Source: Bradyrhizobium iriomotense
GTDB taxonomy: Bacteria; Pseudomonadota; Alphaproteobacteria; Rhizobiales; Xanthobacteraceae
DNA length: 64,000 nt
Assembly (NCBI RefSeq): GCF_018130765.1
Contig: NZ_JAFCJZ010000007.1
Span: 1-64,000, forward strand
Direction of reading: 5' to 3'
Shown here: positions 42,815 through 51,053 of the stretch, in pieces
How the letters are laid out: each line of letters starts with the position of its first letter
Numbering within the stretch: position 1 is the stretch's first letter
Program-made: the position numbers and the translations under genes
The notes under the pieces: generated by a model
Seen by the model: the letters and a program-made list of their open reading frames with translations, nothing else
What the model was told of the DNA's origin: nothing
The model's database searches: none

Positions 42815-44380
42815 CTACTTCAACAACGCGGTGACGAACTTGACCAGCGGCGCCTTCTCGACCGAGCTGCGGTGGCCGACGATACCGACCTTGATAGCGC
42901 CGGCCGCATTGCCGATGAAGGCGACGTCCTCGATATTGCCGCCGGCGGCAACCAGCGGCGCCGTGATCGTCAGGAACGCATCACCCGCGCCGACGGTGTC
43001 GACGACGGTCTTGGTGAAGGCGGGAACGCGTGCGACGCCGGTCTTCGACGAGAAGGGGTAGCAGCCGAAGGAGCCGTGCGTGATGATCATGTTGTCGCAG
43101 TCGATCTTGCTGTGGAGACCGCCCTCGATCACCGATGCGATGTCGCTGAACTTGTCGGTGGCGGCCAGCCGCGCTTCCGGTGCGTCGATGCAGATGTAGT
43201 CGGCCCGCGGATACTTCGTGATCAGATTGTAGCCGTGGTTTCCGCTGTTGCTCTGGGCGTTGATCGCCAGGAACTTGGAATTCGCGATCAGCGTGTCGAT
43301 CGTGCTGGACGCGATCATGCCGTGGCCGAAATCGGTGACGATGACCACGTCCGCGCCGCGCACGCGCTCGGCGGTGACCCGGTCGATCTCCTGCCGCTGG
43401 GTCTCGCTGACCGGCGTGTCGTTCATGGTGTAGACCTCGAACAACTTGTGCAGGTAGCCGAGCTCGACGTAGCGGAGCTTGCGGGTGGTGGGGCGGTTTT
43501 CGACGCGGATCGGCGTCAGCTTGACGTTCTGGCGGATATGCGCGCGAAGGAATTCTTCGGGATAGTCGTCACCGCCGAGCGTCGTGACGATTTCGACCGA
43601 CTTGCAGAAGCTGGCGACGTGGTTCGCCGCGGCGATCACGCCACCCGCGAACTGCTCCCGGTTCTTGAACAGGGTCGCGACGATGTTCTCCTTCGAGGCC
43701 TTTCCGAGCGCCGTGACATATTGGTACTCGTCGATGATGGTATCTCCGACCAGCACGACGTGCATGTCCTGGATCTTGTCGATCAGTTTCAGCAGGCGTT
43801 CGGCGCCGCCGCCTTCGCGCACCTTCTGGAGGTAGTCGCGCAGAGGGGGGTCGTAGATGTCGAAGTAGCGGTTCAGCAGCGACGACGAGCTGAAGGTCAC
43901 GTCGCGCGTGAAGACGATGCGCCCGCCATGGCGCTCGACGGCCTCGCGCTCGGTGGCGATCTTGCCGGTGACGTCATCCTCGGGATTTTCGTAGTCCGAG
44001 CCCTTCACGTAGATGTCGGGGCGTACGGTGTCGAGGACCGGCTCGGCGCTGGAGGTCCGGTTGATGGCGACCCAGTCGACCGTGCCGAGTGCGGCCAGCA
44101 TCTCGGCGCGCATGTTCTCGGGAAAGATCGGCCGTCCCGGGCCCTTGTTGACGAAACGGTCGGCGGTGATGGTTACGATGACGACGTCGGCCTCGTTGCG
44201 CGCCGCCAGGATGTGCCGGACGTGACCGAGATGCACCAGATCGAACACGCCGTGGCAGAGCGCAACGGTACGGCCCTCGGCCTGCGCGGCGCGTGCGATC
44301 GCTCCCAATTCCTCGAGCGTCTTGATCTTCTCGTGCGGTGCCGGATGGACCGCCGCCTTGTCTGTCGAAAAATTACCCAT
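42815..44380 (-). CDS. HldE-like bifunctional enzyme with reversed domain order (nucleotidyltransferase then PfkB kinase)
   Basis: A 521-residue fusion. Residues about 30-170 are a cytidylyltransferase-type domain with the HxGH motif (GVFDLVHLGHVRHILAARN) and DIYVKGSDY, matching the nucleotidyltransferase half of HldE. Residues about 200-521 are a PfkB/ribokinase-type sugar kinase (VVLVGDTIIDEYQYV, FAGGVIAAANHVASF, and DTVGAGDAFL with the catalytic Asp). In E. coli HldE the kinase comes first and the transferase last. So the same two activities are present but swapped in order. It should phosphorylate a sugar at C1 and activate it with a nucleotide. Confidence 0.85.
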   Translation of the reverse strand: MGNFSTDKAAVHPAPHEKIKTLEELGAIARAAQAEGRTVALCHGVFDLVHLGHVRHILAARNEADVVIVTITADRFVNKGPGRPIFPENMRAEMLAALGTVDWVAINRTSSAEPVLDTVRPDIYVKGSDYENPEDDVTGKIATEREAVERHGGRIVFTRDVTFSSSSLLNRYFDIYDPPLRDYLQKVREGGGAERLLKLIDKIQDMHVVLVGDTIIDEYQYVTALGKASKENIVATLFKNREQFAGGVIAAANHVASFCKSVEIVTTLGGDDYPEEFLRAHIRQNVKLTPIRVENRPTTRKLRYVELGYLHKLFEVYTMNDTPVSETQRQEIDRVTAERVRGADVVIVTDFGHGMIASSTIDTLIANSKFLAINAQSNSGNHGYNLITKYPRADYICIDAPEARLAATDKFSDIASVIEGGLHSKIDCDNMIITHGSFGCYPFSSKTGVARVPAFTKTVVDTVGAGDAFLTITAPLVAAGGNIEDVAFIGNAAGAIKVGIVGHRSSVEKAPLVKFVTALLK

Positions 44381-44464
44381 GTGAACTACCCAAAAGCGCC
44401 GGCCGGCCTCGGCCGGCTGGCCCGGAATTGATCGATTCGCGGCAACGATATCTCGCGAACCTGT

Positions 44465-45493
44465 TCAATAGCTTGCCTTGTGCGGCGTACCGGACGCCGC
44501 ATCGTTGTCGTCACCGAGATATTTGAACCAGTCCTTGGTGGCGTCGGCAATCTTGTCCACTGTCCACAGGGGAGCGTCCTTGTACTGGTCCATGGACTTC
44601 AGCATCGTCGCGACGCCGTCCTCGAATTTCACCTTCGGCGTCCATTGCAGGACCCGCTTGATCTTGGTGATGTCGGCATAGGTGCAGTCGGGCTCGCCGG
44701 GGCGCTTGGGGATGTGGACCTTGTCGCCGCCGAGCAGCTCGACCAACCGGTTGACGCTGTAGGTGTTGTCCGAGCCGACGTTGAAGATCTCGTGCGAGAC
44801 GTCGGAGCGTGCGGCCGTGACGAAGGCGTCCGCGACATCGCTGACGAAAGTGAAATCGCGGGTCTGCTCGCCGTCGCCGACCACAGTGAACGGCTTGCCG
44901 GCAAGCTTCTGCGCCATGAACACGCCGAACACGGCGCCGTAGGTTCCCGTGGTGCGATGGCGTGGCCCGAACACGTTGAACAGACGGAGCGCCACCGCCG
45001 GAAGCTTGTAGACCTGGCACCAGTGCATGACGCACTGCTCGCCGAGGTTCTTGGTGAGAGCATAGGGATACATCGGCCGGATCTCGGCGCTCTCCGGCGT
45101 CGGGTAGACATCGGGGATGCCGTAGCAGGACGACGACGCCGCATACACGAAGCGGCTGACGCCAGCCTGCCGCGCGGCCTCGAGAACGTTGACCGTGCCG
45201 TCGACATTGGCGCGGTGATACGGGATCGGCGATTCGATCGAGGGAACGATGTCGGCGAGTGCCGCGAGGTGGAACACCCAATCGATACCGTTGAAATACG
45301 GGGTGATCGATTCGCGGTCAGTGACGTCGGCGCGAACGATCTTCAGCCGGCTCGAACCGGCGTGCGACGACAGATTTTCGGAACGTCCGATGACGAAATT
45401 GTCGAGCGCAATAACCTCATGGCCGTCATTGAGGAGGCGATCAACGAGGTGACTGCCGATGAAACCGGCGCCGCCAGTCACGATACATTTCAT
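44465..45493 (-). CDS. NAD-dependent sugar epimerase (UDP-glucose 4-epimerase-like)
   Basis: A 342-residue extended SDR with VTGGAGFIGSHLVDRL, ALDNFVIGRSENL, LAALADIVPSIESP, SSSCYG and the catalytic YALTKNLGE (Tyr-Lys), then FNVFGPRH and GDGEQTRDFTFVSDVA. The pattern is close to UDP-glucose/NDP-sugar 4-epimerases. First gene of the leftward operon; a candidate TATAAT box lies upstream. The start ATG at 45493 begins MKCIVTGG; longer forms have no support. The neighbouring HldE-like enzyme suggests an NDP-heptose or similar substrate. Confidence 0.88.
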   Translation of the reverse strand: MKCIVTGGAGFIGSHLVDRLLNDGHEVIALDNFVIGRSENLSSHAGSSRLKIVRADVTDRESITPYFNGIDWVFHLAALADIVPSIESPIPYHRANVDGTVNVLEAARQAGVSRFVYAASSSCYGIPDVYPTPESAEIRPMYPYALTKNLGEQCVMHWCQVYKLPAVALRLFNVFGPRHRTTGTYGAVFGVFMAQKLAGKPFTVVGDGEQTRDFTFVSDVADAFVTAARSDVSHEIFNVGSDNTYSVNRLVELLGGDKVHIPKRPGEPDCTYADITKIKRVLQWTPKVKFEDGVATMLKSMDQYKDAPLWTVDKIADATKDWFKYLGDDNDAASGTPHKASY

Positions 45494-45585
45494 GGGAACA
45501 TCCGTAGCGCGAATGCCCTGCGGGCGTCGCCAATGTTGAGTGAGACCCTGACGCCGACTAACAGCCGGTCGCAACTTTTGCAAGT

Positions 45586-45591
45586 ATTATA
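45586..45591 (-). promoter_or_regulatory. Candidate -10 box for the leftward glycan operon
   Basis: TATAAT, the exact consensus, is read on the minus strand 93 bases before the epimerase start, in an AT-rich patch flanked by two TTTGCAA words. No good -35 is seen at the right spacing, so this is only a candidate. The rightward SIS gene starts 39 bases away. Confidence 0.4.
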
Positions 45592-45629
45592 CCTTTGCAA
45601 TCCCTAGTAATAGCCGGTATCAGGGCGAC

Positions 45630-46241
45630 ATGTTGCAGTCGAGCCGCCACCCCATGCCCGCCGAGTCTCTCGATCCCGATCACAAGGCCTTCCTTGACGA
45701 TTACGTGGGGCGCCTTCATCGCGCGACGTCGATTGACGACGGTATTTTCGTTAGCATCTCCGCCACCCGCGCGGCCTGGTTGCGCGCGCGCGAGCAGGGC
45801 GGTCGCGTCATCTTCATCGGCAATGGCGGTTCGGCCGGCATCGCCTCGCATCTTGCGATCGACCTGGCGAAGAACGCATCGGTGCCTGCGCTCTGCTTCA
45901 GCGATGCAAGCATGATGTCTTGCCTTGCCAACGACTACGGTTTCGAGGACTGGATCGCGCACGCCGTGCGGCTGAGCGCTCGCGCCGGCGATTGCCTCGT
46001 CGCGATCAGTTCGTCGGGACGCTCGAAGAACATCCTGAATGCCGTTGCGCAGGCGCGCACGATGAAGCTCGGCGTGATCACACTGTCGGGCATGAATGCG
46101 GACAATCCGCTGCGCAATCTCGGTGACGTCAATTTCTTTGTGGACAGCCGCAGCTACAACATTGTCGAGACCACGCACCAGTTCTGGATGATGGCCGCGA
46201 TCGACCTCGTCATCGGTCGCGCAGAATACCCGGCATCCTGA
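45630..46241 (+). CDS. SIS-domain phosphosugar isomerase (GmhA-like)
   Basis: A 203-residue single SIS domain protein. FIGNGGSAGIASHLAIDL matches the GNGGSA-D--H motif of sedoheptulose-7-phosphate isomerase (GmhA/DiaA), and LVAISSSGRSKNILNAV is the second sugar-phosphate loop. It is the expected size for GmhA (about 190). Divergent from the HldE-like operon and 11 bases before the flippase-like gene. With the HldE-like protein it suggests the heptose-7-phosphate branch of metabolism; the exact sugar is not proven. An internal ATG at 45654 is an alternative start. Confidence 0.85.
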   Translation: MLQSSRHPMPAESLDPDHKAFLDDYVGRLHRATSIDDGIFVSISATRAAWLRAREQGGRVIFIGNGGSAGIASHLAIDLAKNASVPALCFSDASMMSCLANDYGFEDWIAHAVRLSARAGDCLVAISSSGRSKNILNAVAQARTMKLGVITLSGMNADNPLRNLGDVNFFVDSRSYNIVETTHQFWMMAAIDLVIGRAEYPAS

Positions 46242-46252
46242 GGCGGGCTCCG

Positions 46253-47275
46253 ATGCAGGCGCGGTTCAAGCAGGCGGTCCTGTTCTCGGTGAAGCTGCTG
46301 CTGTCGATCGCCGTGCTGGTCTACATCGCGCGCGGTCTCGACCTGCACCGATTGCGCACCCATCTCCTCTCCGTCGATCCTTTCCTGTTCGGTCTCGCGC
46401 TGGCGCTGATCTTCTTTCAGACCTTCGCGCTCAACGGCCGGTGGGAGCTGATCATGCGCGCGCTCGGCGTGTCGCTGGACTGGCTGGCTGGTTGGCGGAT
46501 CCTGATGATCAGCCTCTGGTTCAACCAGGTGCTGCCGTCGTCGGTCGGCGGGGACGCGGTTCGGATGTGGCTGTTGCGCCAGCGTGGCGTGCAGTGGCCG
46601 GAAGCGGTCAAGGGCGTTGCCGCAGACCGTTTCACGGCGTTGATCGGGCTGATCGTGCTGATGGTGGCGGGATTGCCGTTCCTGATGTCGCGCGTGTCCA
46701 ACGAGGCCGCGATTCTGGCGATCGGAGGGCTGACGCTGGCGGGTGTCGCCGGTACCGTGGTCCTGTTGACGCTCGACCGCCTGCCGAAGCGTCTCATCGC
46801 GCTTCCCGCGATCGCCAGCTTCGTCCGGTTTGGAACGCTTGTCAGATTTCTTCTCTTGCGATCCGAGCACCGCGGTTTGCTGTTCGGATCGGCGCTCTTC
46901 ATCCATCTCGTGACGGCGGCGGCGTGCTATGCCTTGGCGCGCGGCGTGGGAGCTCAGCTCTCGGTGGTGGACGCCGCTATCCTGATTCCACCGGTGGTCC
47001 TGCTGACGGCGGTTCCGATCTCGATCAGCGGCTGGGGCGTTCGCGAGGGCGCAATGGTCGCCTGTCTCGGCTTGGCCGGCGTTCCTTCCGAGGAAGCGCT
47101 TTCGGTTTCGCTCCTGCTGGGGGCCGTCAGCGTGATCGTCGGCCTGGCGGGCGGAGTGATCTGGCTGGCCAGTCCGGAGCGGGGCTCGTATTCAGCGGAC
47201 AAGGCGGCGCAGGCTGCCGAAGAACCGCTGGATTACGGGCTGGCGAAGGCCGGGGAGGTCTCGAGCCGCACTTGA
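46253..47275 (+). CDS. Flippase-like membrane protein, LPG-synthase TM (UPF0104/AglD-type) family
   Basis: A 340-residue protein with about eight hydrophobic segments. The family loop LPSSVGGDAVRMWLL and the PISISGWGVREGAMVACLGLAG motif are intact. It is a clear paralogue of 32641-33624 (both share WRIL-IS--FNQVLP, ADRF-AL, H--TAAACYALA). It lacks a synthase domain. The gene is 11 bases after the SIS-domain gene and probably in one transcript with it and the following methyltransferase. It may move or hold a lipid-linked sugar. Confidence 0.83.
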   Translation: MQARFKQAVLFSVKLLLSIAVLVYIARGLDLHRLRTHLLSVDPFLFGLALALIFFQTFALNGRWELIMRALGVSLDWLAGWRILMISLWFNQVLPSSVGGDAVRMWLLRQRGVQWPEAVKGVAADRFTALIGLIVLMVAGLPFLMSRVSNEAAILAIGGLTLAGVAGTVVLLTLDRLPKRLIALPAIASFVRFGTLVRFLLLRSEHRGLLFGSALFIHLVTAAACYALARGVGAQLSVVDAAILIPPVVLLTAVPISISGWGVREGAMVACLGLAGVPSEEALSVSLLLGAVSVIVGLAGGVIWLASPERGSYSADKAAQAAEEPLDYGLAKAGEVSSRT

Positions 47276-47357
47276 CTCACTTGAACCATTACCGTCGATC
47301 TGATCTTCACAGGGTGGGGTTGTCCCGCTCGCTCGCTTGTCTCCGTTTTCCGGTTCC

Positions 47358-48629
47358 ATGATGCAAAACCTGTTCTACGTCCGTCATACCTGCCGTCTCT
47401 GTCATTCGGACAAGCAAGAGCTGGTCGTTCCGATGGCAGGCATGCCCATTGGCACCCCGAACTTCCAGGTGCCCAACGCAAGCGTCGACGATCCCGTCTT
47501 CCGGGCCGCGGTGCCGATGGCGCTGCACCTGTGCAGGGATTGCGGCCACCTCCAGATCCTCCATGTCGGCAATCCTGAGGTCCAGTACCGCAACTACGTC
47601 TACACCACCTCGCTCTCGCTCGGCCTGCGGGAGCATTTCGCGGGTTACGCCAACGACGTCGTCAGCCGCTTCGGGATTGCGCCGGGCTCGCTGGTCGTCG
47701 AACTCGGCAGCAATGACGGATCGCTGCTCGGCTTCTTCAAGGAGCGGGGTATGCGGGTGCTGGGCGTCGATCCGGCCGTCGACATTGCGCGGCGCGCGAC
47801 GGAGGCGGGGATCGAGACCATCGGCGATTTCTTCACCGACGTGATCGGTCGCCGCATCCTTCAGAGCCATGGTGCCGCCAGCGTCGTGATCGCCAACAAC
47901 ATGATCGCCAATGTCGACAACCTCGATCCGCTGGTGATCGGGGTTCGCGATGTGCTGGCGCCGGACGGCTTGTTCGTGTTCGAAACGCAGTATGGCGTCG
48001 ACGTGACCGAGAAGAACCTTCTCGACACCGTCTATCACGAGCATCTGTCGTATTTTAACATCAAGCCGCTGATCCGTTTCTTTGCCCGGCTCGGCATGGA
48101 GCTGATCGACGTTCAGCACATCTGGACCAAGGGCGGCTCGATTCGCGTCACCGTGCAGCGCGCCGGCGGCGCCAAGAAGCCGTCGGCGGAAGTCGCGCGG
48201 TTCGTTGCTGAGGAAGAGCGGCTCGGTGTCGATCAGCCGGCCTACTATGCGCCCTATGTGAAGAGGATCGCCGCCATCCGCGACGAGCTGGTCGCGATGG
48301 CCGATGCCGCCCATGCGCGCGGCCAATCGGTTGCCGGCTATGGCGTCTCCGTGGGTACCACGACCCTGCTGCCGCAGTTCGGCCTGGAGAACAAGATCGA
48401 CTTCCTGGTGGACGACGATCCCAAGAAGGCGAACGTGATGGCCGGCCCGGGTTACGACATCCCGATCCTGCCGCCCGCCGCCCTTTACGAACGCAAGCCG
48501 GCCTTTGTCGTCGTCTTCGCCTGGCGCTATGTCGATCCGATCCGGGCCAAGCACGCCCGTTATTTCGCCGAGGGCGGAAAGTTCGTGGTGCCGCTGCCGG
48601 GCATTACCATGGTGGACCGGGCCGACTGA
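47358..48629 (+). CDS. C-methyltransferase of NDP-sugar type (TylCIII/NovU-like)
   Basis: A 423-residue protein from the ATG at 47358. The N-terminal zinc domain shows CRLCHS and CRDCGH, then the SAM domain VVELGSNDGSLLGFF with VDPAVD, and EHLSYFNIKPL (the E-H-L-S-Y-F catalytic signature). The C-terminal Rossmann-like part begins SVAGYGVSVGTTTL. It is a second member of the same family as 28833-30050, in the rightward arm. Both enzymes predict C-methyl branches on the glycan. It is the last gene before the secE promoter. Confidence 0.88.
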   Translation: MMQNLFYVRHTCRLCHSDKQELVVPMAGMPIGTPNFQVPNASVDDPVFRAAVPMALHLCRDCGHLQILHVGNPEVQYRNYVYTTSLSLGLREHFAGYANDVVSRFGIAPGSLVVELGSNDGSLLGFFKERGMRVLGVDPAVDIARRATEAGIETIGDFFTDVIGRRILQSHGAASVVIANNMIANVDNLDPLVIGVRDVLAPDGLFVFETQYGVDVTEKNLLDTVYHEHLSYFNIKPLIRFFARLGMELIDVQHIWTKGGSIRVTVQRAGGAKKPSAEVARFVAEEERLGVDQPAYYAPYVKRIAAIRDELVAMADAAHARGQSVAGYGVSVGTTTLLPQFGLENKIDFLVDDDPKKANVMAGPGYDIPILPPAALYERKPAFVVVFAWRYVDPIRAKHARYFAEGGKFVVPLPGITMVDRAD

Positions 48630-48755
48630 CGTTGCCAGTCTTGCTGAAAGCCTCCCCGGATGGCGGCCTGCGGGCGGTGGATAAGTCCTTGATCCACATG
48701 GTCTCTGCACGGCCGTCCGGGGGAGGGCGGCTTACCCGCACGAGCCCTCTATATC

Positions 48756-48784
48756 TTGACCTTTGGTCCCATCCGCAGTAGATA
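48756..48784 (+). promoter_or_regulatory. Sigma-70 promoter for secE-nusG
   Basis: TTGACC (48756-48761) and TAGATA (48779-48784) are separated by exactly 17 bases, about 175 bases before secE. The 328-base gap upstream of secE holds no other gene-like sequence, only a GC-rich leader. Confidence 0.8.
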
Positions 48785-48957
48785 CCCCGCACTCGCAGCC
48801 GGCCCGTTAGACGCGGATCTCCGGCGCGGCTTTGAAATCCCCGAACAATCGAGCCCGGTTCCCGGCTCATCCTTCGAGACAGAGGGCTGGGCCAACGGCG
48901 GCTGTTCGGATCCCTGAAATTCATATGCGTCTGTCGACGGACGCTGGACCTCAAACG

Positions 48958-49149
48958 ATGGCAGTCAGCCCGTTCAAGTTCTTGCAGGAAGTGCGCTCGG
49001 AGACCGCCAAGGTCACCTGGCCGACCCGTCGTGAGACGACGATCACCACCATCATGGTGTTCGTCATGGTCGCCGTGGCGTCGGTCTTCTTCTTCGCCGC
49101 CGACCAGATTATCCGTGTCCTCATCACTTTCCTTTTGGGCATTCACTGA
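48958..49149 (+). CDS. secE: Preprotein translocase subunit SecE
   Basis: A 63-residue protein with one C-terminal transmembrane helix (TIMVFVMVAVASVFFFAADQ) and the conserved cytoplasmic stretch LQEVRSETAKVTWPTRRETT that identifies SecE. The ATG at 48958 begins MAVSPFKFL. It stabilises SecY in the translocon at the inner membrane. Its TGA overlaps the nusG ATG by one base, so the two are translationally coupled. The promoter upstream is strong. Confidence 0.95.
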   Translation: MAVSPFKFLQEVRSETAKVTWPTRRETTITTIMVFVMVAVASVFFFAADQIIRVLITFLLGIH

Positions 49150-49703
49150 TGGCTACAGCAACCGCTCAAGTGTCCGACAAGCGCTGGTACATCGTCCACG
49201 CCTATTCGAACTTCGAGAAGAAGGTCGCCGAATCGATCCGTGAGCAGGCCAAGCAGCGCGGGCTCGAGGAGCTGTTCGAGCTGGTGCTGGTTCCGACCGA
49301 GAAGGTCACGGAAGTGCGCCGCGGCCGCAAGATCGATGCCGAGCGCAAGTTCTTCCCCGGCTACGTGCTGGTGAAGATGAAGCTGACCGATGAGGCGTTC
49401 CATCTGATCAAGAACACGCCGAAGGTGACCGGCTTCCTCGGCGCGGAAAACAAGCCGATGCCGATCTCGGAAGCCGAGGCCATGCGCATCCTGCACCAGG
49501 TGCAGGAGGGTGTGGAACGGCCGAAGGCGTCGGTGTCGTTCGAGATCGGCGAGAACGTGCGCGTGGCCGACGGCCCGTTCGCCTCGTTCTCGGGTGTGGT
49601 CGAGGAAATCGACGAGGCGCGCTCGCGCGTGAAGGTCGCGGTGTCGATCTTCGGCCGCGCAACGCCGGTCGAACTGGAATTCGGTCAGGTCGAGAAGGTC
49701 TGA
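49149..49703 (+). CDS. nusG: Transcription termination/antitermination protein NusG
   Basis: A 184-residue protein with the NGN domain (RWYIVHAYSNFEKKVAESI, RKFFPGYVLVKM, TPKVTGFLG) and a KOW domain at the C-terminus (GENVRVADGPFASFSGVVEEI). NusG binds RNA polymerase and Rho or ribosomal protein S10. Normal length and position before the ribosomal L11 gene. Start coupled to secE. Confidence 0.97.
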   Translation: MATATAQVSDKRWYIVHAYSNFEKKVAESIREQAKQRGLEELFELVLVPTEKVTEVRRGRKIDAERKFFPGYVLVKMKLTDEAFHLIKNTPKVTGFLGAENKPMPISEAEAMRILHQVQEGVERPKASVSFEIGENVRVADGPFASFSGVVEEIDEARSRVKVAVSIFGRATPVELEFGQVEKV

Positions 49704-49712
49704 TCGGGTACG

Positions 49713-49736
49713 CGTGAAGCCGAAAAGCTTCACGCA
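49713..49736 (+). promoter_or_regulatory. Hairpin between nusG and rplK
   Basis: GCGTGAAGC and GCTTCACGC form a perfect 9-bp stem 10 bases after the nusG stop. The following bases are purine-rich, not a T-tract. It may be an attenuator, an RNA-processing site or part of the ribosomal protein leader. A smaller GCCGGC-TCC-GCCGGC hairpin lies just before the rplK ribosome site. Confidence 0.45.
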
Positions 49737-49834
49737 AAGAGAGGCCGTGGGAGGGAGAGGGCGGTTGCCAGCCGCATCCGACCCAGACCACGAACCTGAA
49801 ACCGCCGGCTCCGCCGGCACAACAGGAGTGATAC

Positions 49835-50263
49835 ATGGCAAAGAAAGTGACCGGATACCTGAAGCTTCAGGTCCCGGCCGGTGCGGCGAATCCTTCGCCC
49901 CCGATCGGTCCCGCGCTCGGTCAGCGCGGTCTCAACATCATGGAGTTCTGCAAGGCGTTCAACGCCCAGACCCAGAAGGAAGAGAAGAACACCCCGATCC
50001 CGGTGATCATCACCATCTATGCGGACCGTTCCTTCACCTTCGAGATGAAGACGCCGCCGATGTCCTACTTCCTCAAGCAGGCCGCCAAGATCCAGTCCGG
50101 CTCGAAGGCGCCAGGCCGTGACAAGGCCGGCAAGGTGACCAAGGCGCAGGTGCGCGAGATCGCCGAGAAGAAGATGAAGGACTTGAATTGCGACACCATC
50201 GAATCGGCCATGAAGATGGTCGAGGGCTCCGCCCGTTCGATGGGTCTGGAAGTTGCGGGGTAA
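49835..50263 (+). CDS. rplK: 50S ribosomal protein L11
   Basis: A 142-residue protein, the usual length. It opens [19 protein letters not shown], with the [13 protein letters not shown] loop ([15 protein letters not shown]) and the C-terminal [10 protein letters not shown] that binds 23S rRNA at the GTPase centre. The ATG follows AGGAGTG. It is 6 bases before rplA and on one transcript with it. Confidence 0.98.
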   Translation: MAKKVTGYLKLQVPAGAANPSPPIGPALGQRGLNIMEFCKAFNAQTQKEEKNTPIPVIITIYADRSFTFEMKTPPMSYFLKQAAKIQSGSKAPGRDKAGKVTKAQVREIAEKKMKDLNCDTIESAMKMVEGSARSMGLEVAG

Positions 50264-50269
50264 GCGGTC

Positions 50270-50962
50270 ATGGCAATCGGAAAGCGTTTGAACAAAGCCC
50301 GCGAAGGCGTTGACCGCGAAAAGCTTTATCCGCTCGCGGAAGCCATCAAGATGGTCAAGGAGCGCGCGAAAGCGAAGTTCGACGAGACCATCGAGGTCGC
50401 GATCAATCTCGGCGTCGATCCGCGTCACGCCGACCAGATGGTCCGCGGTGTCGTGACCCTGCCGAACGGCACCGGCCGTACCCTCCGCGTCGGCGTGTTC
50501 GCCCGCGGCGCCAAGGCCGACGAGGCCAAGGCTGCGGGTGCTGACGTCGTCGGCGCCGAGGATCTGGTCGAGAAGGTGCAGAACGGCTCGATCGATTTCG
50601 ACCGCTGCATCGCCACCCCCGACATGATGCCGCTGGTCGGCCGTCTCGGTAAGGTGCTGGGCCCGCGCGGCCTGATGCCGAACCCGAAGATCGGCACCGT
50701 GACCATGGACGTCACCGGTGCGGTGAAGGGCGCCAAGGGCGGCTCGGTCGAGTTCCGCGTCGAGAAGGCCGGCATCCTGCAGGCCGGCGTCGGCAAGGCG
50801 TCCTTCTCCGAGGAGAAGCTGGTCGAGAACATCAAGGCTCTTGCTGACGCCGTCTCCAAGGCGAAGCCGGCCGGTTCCAAGGGCACCTACATCCAGCGCG
50901 TTGCGGTGTCCTCGACGATGGGCCCCGGCGTGAAGGTCGAGCCGGGCACCATTCTCGGCTGA
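50270..50962 (+). CDS. rplA: 50S ribosomal protein L1
   Basis: A 230-residue protein. [40 protein letters not shown] and the L1 signature around [16 protein letters not shown] identify it, and the C-terminus [19 protein letters not shown] is typical. L1 binds the L1 stalk and represses rplK-rplA translation in many bacteria. A strong terminator-like hairpin begins 20 bases after the stop. Confidence 0.98.
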   Translation: MAIGKRLNKAREGVDREKLYPLAEAIKMVKERAKAKFDETIEVAINLGVDPRHADQMVRGVVTLPNGTGRTLRVGVFARGAKADEAKAAGADVVGAEDLVEKVQNGSIDFDRCIATPDMMPLVGRLGKVLGPRGLMPNPKIGTVTMDVTGAVKGAKGGSVEFRVEKAGILQAGVGKASFSEEKLVENIKALADAVSKAKPAGSKGTYIQRVAVSSTMGPGVKVEPGTILG

Positions 50963-50982
50963 GGTTTGGAAATTGCATGAGG

Positions 50983-51026
50983 CGAGGGGCGGAATCGGGC
51001 GACCGATTCCGCCCCTCGTCGTTTGT
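50983..51026 (+). terminator. Strong hairpin terminator after rplA
   Basis: CGAGGGGCGGAATCG and its complement CGATTCCGCCCCTCG flank a six-base loop, a perfect 15-bp stem, followed by TCGTTT. It separates rplKA from the dehydrogenase and the rplJL genes. Confidence 0.88.
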
Positions 51027-51053
51027 GGCGGCGCTTTACCGGAAACAAGAACA

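Noticed and set aside
41906..44431. 841-codon frame on the plus strand across the epimerase and HldE-like genes
   Set aside because: It runs through two well-supported minus-strand genes, has repetitive charged composition and no start signal.
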